A stretch of 5,364 nucleotides of DNA from JANPEZ01 sp031423155 (lineage in GTDB: Bacteria > Actinomycetota > UBA4738 > HRBIN12): the NCBI GenBank assembly GCA_031423155.1, contig JANPEZ010000005.1, forward strand, positions 1 through 5,364, in the 5' to 3' direction. Under the pieces are notes generated by a model. The model ran no database searches, was not told the origin of the DNA, and saw nothing but the letters and a program-made list of their open reading frames with translations. Of this stretch, positions 1 to 5,075 are shown one piece after another. Positions within the stretch are counted from its first letter, which is position 1, and each line of letters opens with the position of its first letter. Made by a program: the position numbers and the translations under genes.

Positions 1-500
1 CATGCGCACAAGAAGTCACGCCCGCGACCACCGCGTAGGACATCCCATCCCCCGGTCGCTGACACGCCGTCGCGGCCCCGTCCGCCCCAGCCCACATCCG
101 AGCCTTCCTCCAGGCTGATCCCGTCGTTCCCCTTCCCCCCAAGGATGCGATCGGCGGTGTTGCCCCCTCGCATCTCGTCGCCCCCGGCCCCGCCCCAGAT
201 AGTGTCATCGCCGCCATTGCCATAGATGAGGTCGCGCCCCGGACCTCCATAGATGACGTCGTCACCGGTCATGCCCTTGATCTTGTCCCGGCCACCCAGG
301 CCGCAGATGACATCGGGTCCATCGGTGCCCTCGAGAAGTCGGTCAGGGCCCCTGGTCCCAGTGATGGTGCAGAGCTTGCGGCTAACAGCCGGCTCGGCTT
401 CCACACGAATAGATGGAGCTGCAAGGGACAGGACCGTCAAAGCGACGAAGAGCGCTGGGCGGCTGAGCGATCGGCGGGGCACGCTGGAATGACGGGTCAC
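1..500 (-). CDS. Secreted RTX-type calcium-binding repeat protein, 3' end cut by window
   Basis: Reading the minus strand from a GTG at 500-498 gives 166 residues before the window ends; the C-terminus is missing. Residues 1-15 are basic and 16-28 are hydrophobic (ALFVALTVLSLAA), followed by a possible signal-peptidase site after VEA at 33-35, so export is likely. Residues 44-66 run from CTITGT to DVICG, with two cysteines that could form a disulfide. From about 67 to 130 there are glycine- and aspartate-rich nonapeptides such as GGPGRDLIY, GNGGDDTIW and GGKGNDGI, which match the hemolysin-type calcium-binding (RTX) repeat; later copies are degenerate. The family folds into a calcium-bound parallel beta-roll. 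No enzymatic domain is visible. The start is uncertain: TTG at 506 and GTG at 548 are also in frame, and GGGAGGA at 522-528 is 15 bases from the TTG. Cargo and function are unknown. Confidence 0.8.
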   Translation of the reverse strand, partial: MTRHSSVPRRSLSRPALFVALTVLSLAAPSIRVEAEPAVSRKLCTITGTRGPDRLLEGTDGPDVICGLGGRDKIKGMTGDDVIYGGPGRDLIYGNGGDDTIWGGAGGDEMRGGNTADRILGGKGNDGISLEEGSDVGWGGRGRDGVSATGGWDVLRGGRGRDFLCA

Positions 501-586
501 CCTCAAGGATGGTTCCGCCGGTCCTCCCTTCCGAGTCGAACCGAGCACTCACCGCGAGCTCGGATGGAGCCCTCCCTCGCCGGCCG
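501..586 (-). other. Intergenic gap between cyclophilin and RTX gene
   Basis: These 86 bases separate the TAG of the cyclophilin gene from the chosen GTG of the RTX gene. The minus strand contains GGGAGGA (522-528), a possible ribosome binding site at poor spacing, and the short palindrome CGAGCTCG. I see no convincing intrinsic terminator (no strong stem followed by a T run) and no clear promoter boxes. Whether the RTX gene is read through from upstream is therefore undecided. Confidence 0.4.
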
Positions 587-1378
587 CTACTTCTCGGTGA
601 TCGTGATCGAGTCGATGTAGATCTTCGTGATCGGACTGCTTGCCTCGCCCTGGCCAGTGAGATCTACCGCCGGCTGGGAACCGATCAACCGGGCGACCTC
701 CATACCCTCGATGACCTTGCCGAAGATCGTGTAGCTACCGGAGGCCGACGGGTCCAGGTTCGGCGTCGGGGCCAAAGTGATGAAGAACTGGCTCCCGTTC
801 GTGTCCGGCCCCGAGTTCGCGTACGCGAGCAGGCCCTCGGAGTCGAACGTCACCTGCTTGGAGATCTCGTTCACGAACTCATAGCCCGCATCTCCGTTGC
901 CGTTGCCTTTGGGATCGCCGCCCTGGATGACGAACCCGTCAACCACTCGATGGAAAGTCAACCCGTCGTAGAACCCCTGCTTCGCAAGGAACACGAAGTT
1001 GTTCACTCCGATCGGCGCGACATCGGGGAACAGCTCCATCACGACCGTTCCGCAGCTCGTCACCATCGTTGCCGTATAGGTCTTCTTCGGATCGATCGTG
1101 ACCTTCGGGGCTTCCTCGAAGGTCGGCTTGGTATCGCCGGCCGCCTTGGGGACATCGGTGCTGCAAGGCTCGACGCTGCCGGTCGGCTTAGGGGTGCCGC
1201 TCGCCTTGTCCCTATCTTTGCTGAGGATCGTTATGCCCCCGCCGATGGCCAGACCTACGACGAGCGTGCCGACGACGATCCCGGCGATGAGCGAGCGACG
1301 GCGCTGCTGAGCGTGCCGGTCGGCCTGACGGCGAGCGGCGAGCTTGGCGAGCTGACGTTCTCTGGAGCGACTGGTCAC
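587..1378 (-). CDS. Membrane-anchored cyclophilin-type peptidyl-prolyl cis-trans isomerase
   Basis: This 263-residue protein should catalyse cis-trans isomerisation of X-Pro bonds outside the cytoplasm. A basic N-terminus (residues 1-28) precedes one membrane segment at about 29-52 (LIAGIVVGTLVVGLAIGG), then a Pro/Thr/Lys linker, then a cyclophilin domain from about 100 to 261. The domain shows FHRVVDGFVIQGGDP at 142-156, holding the catalytic arginine (R144) and a glutamine (Q152), ANSGPDTNGSQFFIT at 187-201, and a YTIFGKVIEGMEV segment at 216-228. The basic-in orientation predicts an outward-facing enzyme. The start is a GTG, chosen because it lies just upstream of the basic and membrane segments and 11 bases after the stop of the Ppx gene. 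There is no good Shine-Dalgarno, so coupling to the upstream gene is plausible. Family assignment is firm; specific clients are unknown. Confidence 0.93.
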   Translation of the reverse strand: MTSRSRERQLAKLAARRQADRHAQQRRRSLIAGIVVGTLVVGLAIGGGITILSKDRDKASGTPKPTGSVEPCSTDVPKAAGDTKPTFEEAPKVTIDPKKTYTATMVTSCGTVVMELFPDVAPIGVNNFVFLAKQGFYDGLTFHRVVDGFVIQGGDPKGNGNGDAGYEFVNEISKQVTFDSEGLLAYANSGPDTNGSQFFITLAPTPNLDPSASGSYTIFGKVIEGMEVARLIGSQPAVDLTGQGEASSPITKIYIDSITITEK

Positions 1379-1389
1379 GGCGCGCCAGG

Positions 1390-2787
1390 TTACCCGATGC
1401 CGAGCATCTCGAAGGCAAGCCCGTCGAGGATGTCCGTCTCCGACACGAACGCCGAGTCGAACCCGAACCTTCGCATGACGCCGGCCAGAACCACGGCCCC
1501 CGCGACGATCACGTCGCCGCGTCCGGGCGCCATCACCGGCATCGCCGCGCGCTCGGCGTTCGTCATGAGAGCCAGATCGAGCAGGATGCGGTCGACCTCC
1601 TCCAGGGAGAGCAACGTGCGATGGATCGCGTCGGGGTCGTACCGCGCCAGTCCGAGCGAGATCGCCTGAAGAGTCGTTGCCGTCCCGGCCACCGCGACGA
1701 GCATCCGGGCGCTCGCCACCGGAACCGCCTGCTCCACTTCGGCGAGAACCGCCGAGACGGCAGACTCGAGCGCCTCCACTTCCGGAGAAGTCGGCGGATC
1801 GGTGAAGATGTGACGCTCCGTGAGCCGCACGCTCCCCATCTGAGTAGAGATAGCCGCGTCGGCGACACCGGGCGCGGTCCCGACCACGAACTCGGTTGAG
1901 CCTCCCCCTATGTCCAGCACGAGGAACGGCCCGTCGGCGGGATCCAACCCATGCGTCCCCCCGAGGAACGACAGACCGGCCTCGCGCTCGCCACTGATGA
2001 CCTCGAGAGTCGAACCCGCGTGAAGCAAGACCGCGTCCTCGAACTCGGATCGGTTCGAAGCATCGCGAACGGCACTCGTAGCGGCGACCCGGATGCGTTC
2101 GGCCCCAAGGGCCCTCGCCCTCCGGCAGAACCGCCCCAGAACTTCAACCGTCCGGGCTAAGGCGTCCGCATCCAACCGCCCGGTCGCATCCACGCCTTCA
2201 CCGAGTCGCGTGATCACCATGTCCCGGGCGATCTCGCCCATCCCACCGCCCGCCGCCGGCTCGGCCACCAATAACCGGATCGAATTGGTTCCCTGATCGA
2301 TCGCGGCCACGCGACCTGAAGCCGGCTCATGGACGGGCTCGACCTCCTGAGCGACCCACGCCCCCACCGGATCCACCCCACCGGCCAAGTGATACGCGTA
2401 ATGAGCGTGAAGACATTTCACACCGGTCCGAGTCCCCGCTACACCGCCCCACCCGAGAGCCTCGCCCAGCAGCCCCGCACGTTCCAACGCATAAGCCGAG
2501 TGCGCAGCCTCCAAATCCGCATCGAACCCCTCATCATCCTGAACCCGCTCATTCAACCGCCCGATCCACCCCTGCGCCTCCACCCGAGAAACAGCCCGCA
2601 CAGCCTCAACACAAGTCAGCCAGAACAAAGTAGGAAACGGCTCTCCATTAACGTCCAACGGAAAGTTCCGGATAACCAACGGATGCCCCGATGAACACCG
2701 AGCCACCACCGAAAACGGAGTAGTCGGATCCCTCCCCAACTGCTCCCGAACAAGAGCCACATCCGACGAACGAAGCTCGCTATTCAT
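1390..2787 (-). CDS. DUF501-Ppx/GppA phosphatase fusion protein
   Basis: The 465-residue product joins two proteins usually encoded separately. Residues 1 to about 155 are DUF501: QLGRDP near 16, CSSGHP at 31-36, PTLFWLTC at 52-59 and VKCLHAHYAYH at 123-133. From about 158 comes a complete actin-fold Ppx/GppA domain: RVAAIDQGTNSIRLLVAE (phosphate-1 loop, 159-176), ATSAVRDASNR (236-246), SGEREAG with candidate catalytic glutamates (265-271), LDIGGGSTEFVVG (291-303), VAGTATTL (366-373) and a closing SETDILDGLAFEML. Members hydrolyse polyphosphate or the pppGpp 5'-phosphate; which applies here cannot be read off. DUF501 has no established function. The ATG at 2787 is chosen because DUF501 proteins begin about 10-15 residues before QLGR; an in-frame GTG at 2898 would only add translation of the inverted-repeat element. 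No clear Shine-Dalgarno precedes the ATG. The DUF501 half favours G/T-ending codons, unlike its neighbours. Confidence 0.88.
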   Translation of the reverse strand: MNSELRSSDVALVREQLGRDPTTPFSVVARCSSGHPLVIRNFPLDVNGEPFPTLFWLTCVEAVRAVSRVEAQGWIGRLNERVQDDEGFDADLEAAHSAYALERAGLLGEALGWGGVAGTRTGVKCLHAHYAYHLAGGVDPVGAWVAQEVEPVHEPASGRVAAIDQGTNSIRLLVAEPAAGGGMGEIARDMVITRLGEGVDATGRLDADALARTVEVLGRFCRRARALGAERIRVAATSAVRDASNRSEFEDAVLLHAGSTLEVISGEREAGLSFLGGTHGLDPADGPFLVLDIGGGSTEFVVGTAPGVADAAISTQMGSVRLTERHIFTDPPTSPEVEALESAVSAVLAEVEQAVPVASARMLVAVAGTATTLQAISLGLARYDPDAIHRTLLSLEEVDRILLDLALMTNAERAAMPVMAPGRGDVIVAGAVVLAGVMRRFGFDSAFVSETDILDGLAFEMLGIG

Positions 2788-2798
2788 AAGTGCAGGGA

Positions 2799-2875
2799 GG
2801 GGGATGAGGATCCACAGCGTCGACGAGGCGACGAGCGAAGCGAGGAGTCCGAGCAGCGAGGAATCCTCATCCCCC
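2799..2875. repeat. 77-bp element bounded by 13-bp inverted repeats
   Basis: On the plus strand GGGGGATGAGGAT (2799-2811) is exactly complementary to ATCCTCATCCCCC (2863-2875), enclosing 51 bases. The interior holds short direct repeats (CGACGAG at 2821 and 2829; GCGAGGA at 2840 and 2856) and the palindrome CGTCGACG (2818-2825). It lies 38 bases after the S1 gene stop and 11 bases before the DUF501-Ppx ATG. As RNA the arms could form a long stem, but no T run follows on the minus strand, so it is not a classical intrinsic terminator. It could be a dispersed extragenic palindrome, a small non-autonomous insertion, or a processing or attenuation structure. I see no target-site duplication at its edges. 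Confidence 0.6.
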
Positions 2876-2913
2876 GACCAACGCCTCAGGGATATCACGC
2901 AACAACAAGGGAG

Positions 2914-3276
2914 CTACTTCCGCTTGTGCTCCACAGCCCGCTTGAAGTCCACCTGACGCTCCTCGCTCTGCTTCATGAACTTCTTCAGCATGTGCTCGAA
3001 CTCTGGGTCCGAGCCGCGCCGACGGGTGGTCGGCGGAGGGTCCTGAAGCGCCTTGATCGAAAGGTCGATCTTGCCGTCTTCCTTGATCGCGAGGACCTTG
3101 GCCTGCACGACGTCCGTCTCGCGGAGGTGGTCGTGCACGTCCTTCACGTAGTTGCGGTCGACCTCGGAGATGTGGACGAGGCCCAGCCGCCCGTCCTCCA
3201 GTTTCAGGAAAGCGCCGTACGGGGTGATGCGCTCGACGGTGCCGTCGATGACGGCGCCAATTTCGATCTCAGCGAT
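2914..3276 (-). CDS. YabR-like S1-domain RNA-binding protein with probable ATC start
   Basis: The 120-residue product has one S1 (OB-fold) RNA-binding domain at about 5-75, with GAVIDGTVERITPYGAFLKL, GLVHISEVD and KIDLSIKAL in the expected order, then a charged C-terminal tail ending in EFEHMLKKFMKQSEERQVDFKRAVEHKRK-like sequence (92-120). Domain plus tail is typical of the Bacillus YabR/GSP13 group, small ribosome-associated S1 proteins. In Bacillus, yabR follows divIC, as this gene follows the FtsB/DivIC gene here. Start choice: AAGGAGG (3283-3289) sits six bases before an ATC at 3276-3274, which would give MAEIEIGAVIDG, the N-terminus expected for the family. The only standard in-frame start is a GTG at 3321, inside a hairpin and giving a 15-residue extension of non-family sequence. 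No ATG, GTG or TTG lies between. Identity is firm; the start is inferred. Confidence 0.85.
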   Translation of the reverse strand: MAEIEIGAVIDGTVERITPYGAFLKLEDGRLGLVHISEVDRNYVKDVHDHLRETDVVQAKVLAIKEDGKIDLSIKALQDPPPTTRRRGSDPEFEHMLKKFMKQSEERQVDFKRAVEHKRK

Positions 3277-3282
3277 CTCGAT

Positions 3283-3289
3283 CCTCCTT
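3283..3289 (-). promoter_or_regulatory. Strong Shine-Dalgarno that decides the S1 gene start
   Basis: The minus strand reads AAGGAGG here, a near-perfect anti-16S match. Six bases later comes ATC (3276). It lies inside the longer GTG-initiated reading frame, where it would have no role, so its presence argues that translation starts downstream of it. Confidence 0.65.
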
Positions 3290-3290
3290 C

Positions 3291-3304
3291 TCGGCCGAAG
3301 CCGA
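3291..3304 (-). promoter_or_regulatory. UUCG tetraloop hairpin in the S1 gene leader
   Basis: The minus strand reads T-CGGC-TTCG-GCCG-A, a five-pair stem closed by the exceptionally stable C(UUCG)G tetraloop. It ends one base before GAAGGAGG, so it may hold the ribosome binding site exposed or act as a protein-binding or stabilising element. It would not act as a terminator as there is no T run. Confidence 0.5.
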
Positions 3305-3313
3305 ACATCGCAA

Positions 3314-3336
3314 GCGCCCACCCCTACGGTGGGCGC
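3314..3336 (-). promoter_or_regulatory. Nine-pair GC-rich hairpin at the 5' end of the S1 leader
   Basis: GCGCCCACC (3314-3322) is exactly complementary to GGTGGGCGC (3328-3336), with a five-base loop. On the minus strand it is followed by TTGCGATG, with no T run, so it is a poor intrinsic terminator for ftsB, although actinobacteria can use stems lacking a T run. It sits immediately after the transcription start predicted from the promoter at 3345-3374, so a 5' stabilising or regulatory stem is equally likely. Confidence 0.55.
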
Positions 3337-3344
3337 AGGCAGCC

Positions 3345-3374
3345 ACTATGCACCCCATAGAAACCGCACGTCAA
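3345..3374 (-). promoter_or_regulatory. Candidate sigma-70-type promoter for the S1 gene
   Basis: On the minus strand TTGACG (3374-3369) is separated by 18 bases from CATAGT (3350-3345), five and four matches to the -35 and -10 consensus. The predicted start would be near 3338, giving a leader of about 62 bases to the ATC codon. It lies in the 115-base gap between the ftsB-like stop and the S1 start, where a promoter would separate the S1 and phosphatase genes from eno-ftsB. Confidence 0.45.
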
Positions 3375-3391
3375 TACGGGTTTTCGTCTCC

Positions 3392-3757
3392 TCAGCAGTC
3401 GGAGGGCTGAGGGGCGCCGTTCTTGGGGACGGTGATGAAGCTCGTCTCGCCGGGCTTGACCATGCCGAGGCATTCGCGAGCCAGGCGCTCCAGGTACGCG
3501 GGATCGTGGAGCTGGGCGATGCGGTCGGTCAACTGAGTGTTGGCCTTCTCCAGCAGAGCGGTCTGATACTGAAGTTCCCGCACTTCCGAGCGCTGAGCCA
3601 TGAACGCGCGCATCGGCGCGATCGCGAAAGTCATCACCACCAGAACCATCACCAGGAGGAAAGCCGCACGAGCGGTCACTCGCACGCTCCTCTTGGGCTC
3701 TTCACGGTGATGAGCCGGGCGAGCGGCCTTGGGGCGGGCCGCGGTCCGGGTGCTCAT
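3392..3757 (-). CDS. FtsB/DivIC-type septum formation initiator protein
   Basis: The 121-residue protein has the architecture of bitopic division proteins: a basic cytoplasmic N-terminus (1-28, rich in Arg, Lys, Ala, Pro), one membrane helix at about 29-47 (ARAAFLLVMVLVVMTFAIA), an extracytoplasmic coiled coil at about 50-83 (QRSEVRELQYQTALLEKANTQL region), and the conserved LARECLGMVKPGETSFI block at 92-108. FtsB/DivIC proteins form a complex with FtsL and FtsQ/DivIB that activates septal peptidoglycan synthesis. The ATG overlaps the eno stop as ATGA (3757-3754) and is preceded by GGAGGGAG at 3761-3768, so start and translational coupling to enolase are well supported. The position after eno matches Rv1024 in mycobacteria, and the following S1 gene matches the divIC-yabR order of Bacillus. 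I leave the symbol open because ftsB and divIC cannot be separated here. Confidence 0.9.
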   Translation of the reverse strand: MSTRTAARPKAARPAHHREEPKRSVRVTARAAFLLVMVLVVMTFAIAPMRAFMAQRSEVRELQYQTALLEKANTQLTDRIAQLHDPAYLERLARECLGMVKPGETSFITVPKNGAPQPSDC

Positions 3758-5034
3758 CCGCTCCCTCCGGCCATGAGCGAACGACCGGCGTAACGCGCGG
3801 TCTCACCGAGTTCCTGCTCGATGCGAAGGAGCTGGTTGTACTTCGCCGTCCTCTCGCCGCGGCTGGGCGCGCCCGTCTTGATCTGACCGGCGCCGGTCGC
3901 GACCGCGAGGTCGGAGATCGTCGTGTCCTCAGTCTCGCCGCTTCGATGGGAGATGACGATGCCGTAACTGCTGCGCTTGGCCAACTCGATGACGTCGAGC
4001 GTTTCGGTCAGCGTTCCGATCTGGTTGACCTTGATCAAGATGGCGTTGGCCGCGCCCTCGCGCAAACCACGCTCGAGCCGCTCCGAGTTCGTAACGTAAA
4101 GATCGTCGCCGACGAGTTGCACTCGGGAGCCCAGCTCGGCGTTGAGCGCGCTCCAGCCCTTCCAGTCGTCCTCGGCCAGCGGATCCTCCAGGGAAACGAT
4201 CGGGAAGCGATCGAGCAGCTCGGCCCAGAAAGCGATCATGTCCAACGAGGAACGCTCCTGGCCTTCCAGGTGATACACGCCGTCGCGGTACAGCTCGGAC
4301 ATCGCCGGGTCCATCGCAAGAGCCATCTCGGTTCCGGGCTCCAAGCCCGTCTTCTCGATCGCGGTTACGAGCAGCTCGAGCGCCTCGGTCGCCGTCGCTA
4401 CTTCCGGCGCGAAACCGCCCTCGTCGCCGACGCCGGTCTCCAGGCCCTTGTCCTTCAGGATGCCTCGCAGGGTGTGAAAGGTCTCGGCTCCCCAGCGCAG
4501 CGCTTCGGAGAATGACGCCGCTCCGACCGGCATCAGCATGAACTCCTGTAGCTCCAGCTGATTGTCGGCGTGCGCGCCGCCGTTGATCACGTTGAGCATC
4601 GGGGTCGGAAGCGTCCGGGCGTTCGGCCCGCCGAGATAGCGGTACAAAGGCATCCCGGAAGAATCGGCGGCGGCCTTGGCTACGGCCAGCGACACGCCGA
4701 GCATCGCGTTGGCACCCAGACCCGACTTGTCGTCGGTCCCGTCCAGGTCCAGAAGCGCCGCGTCCAGGCCGCGCTGATCGAAGGCGTCGAGCCCTCGAAC
4801 GGCCGGGCCGATCGCCTCGTGGACGTTCGCGACCGCGTTGAGAACGCCCTTCCCGCCGTAGTAGGCGGGGTCCGCGTCGCGAAGTTCCAGGGCCTCGTGC
4901 TCACCCGTCGAAGCTCCGGAGGGAACGGCCGCTCGCCCGAACGCCCCGTCGTCGAGCCAGACATCTACCTCAACGGTCGGGTTTCCGCGCGAATCAAGGA
5001 TCTCGCGGGCGGTCAGGGAGTCGATCAGGGACAT
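3754..5034 (-). CDS. eno: Enolase (phosphopyruvate hydratase)
   Basis: Enolase converts 2-phosphoglycerate to phosphoenolpyruvate in glycolysis and the reverse in gluconeogenesis; it is cytoplasmic. The 426-residue length is normal. It opens with AREILDSRGNPTVEV (9-23) and the mobile loop PSGASTGEHE (38-47). Visible active-site elements are H155 in NGGAHADN, E164 in LQEF, E205 in VGDEGGFAP, magnesium ligands D242 (AMDPAMSELY), E283 (LEDPLAEDDW) and D310 (GDDLYVTN), the catalytic base K335 in the signature ILIKVNQIGTLTET (332-345), SHRSGETED (362-370), and K386 in QIKTGAPSRGER. No key residue is missing. The ATG at 5034 gives the usual family N-terminus and nothing upstream fits better. No Shine-Dalgarno is visible in the 41 bases before it; a possible -10 box suggests a very short leader. 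The stop overlaps the ftsB-like gene by four bases. Confidence 0.98.
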   Translation of the reverse strand: MSLIDSLTAREILDSRGNPTVEVDVWLDDGAFGRAAVPSGASTGEHEALELRDADPAYYGGKGVLNAVANVHEAIGPAVRGLDAFDQRGLDAALLDLDGTDDKSGLGANAMLGVSLAVAKAAADSSGMPLYRYLGGPNARTLPTPMLNVINGGAHADNQLELQEFMLMPVGAASFSEALRWGAETFHTLRGILKDKGLETGVGDEGGFAPEVATATEALELLVTAIEKTGLEPGTEMALAMDPAMSELYRDGVYHLEGQERSSLDMIAFWAELLDRFPIVSLEDPLAEDDWKGWSALNAELGSRVQLVGDDLYVTNSERLERGLREGAANAILIKVNQIGTLTETLDVIELAKRSSYGIVISHRSGETEDTTISDLAVATGAGQIKTGAPSRGERTAKYNQLLRIEQELGETARYAGRSLMAGGSG

Positions 5035-5043
5035 GGGGACTCG

Positions 5044-5049
5044 ATGGTA
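5044..5049 (-). promoter_or_regulatory. Possible -10 box for eno
   Basis: The minus strand reads TG-TACCAT, fitting TANNNT with an upstream TG. Its last base is nine bases before the eno ATG, so transcription would start within a few bases of the start codon. I find no -35 box at the right spacing. Together with the missing Shine-Dalgarno this suggests a leaderless or near-leaderless transcript, but the motif is short and could be chance. Confidence 0.25.
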
Positions 5050-5075
5050 CAGGCACGAGCCCTCCGAGCCGGTAT

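Noticed and set aside
1..250. Repetitive GC-rich pattern as a CRISPR or tandem DNA repeat
   Set aside because: The periodicity is from codons of glycine/aspartate RTX nonapeptides; units differ at the DNA level and there are no spacers.
509..1669. A 386-codon open frame on the plus strand
   Set aside because: It lies opposite the cyclophilin and the end of the Ppx gene, is arginine-rich and low-complexity with no recognisable domain, and is the usual antisense shadow of high-GC genes.
2788..2898. N-terminal extension of the DUF501-Ppx protein from a GTG at 2898, with an apparent membrane helix
   Set aside because: The hydrophobic run is the translation of the inverted-repeat element, the GTG lacks a Shine-Dalgarno, and DUF501 proteins normally begin near the ATG at 2787.
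3209..3308. Short frame from an ATG at 3308 overlapping the S1 gene start
   Set aside because: It is about 34 codons, has no Shine-Dalgarno and has the composition of a frame-shifted read of the S1 gene; an upstream regulatory ORF cannot be excluded but nothing supports it.
3314..3336. Hairpin as an intrinsic terminator of eno-ftsB
   Set aside because: The stem is strong but no T run follows on the minus strand, and it sits just downstream of a plausible promoter, so I list it as a leader hairpin with the terminator role unproven.
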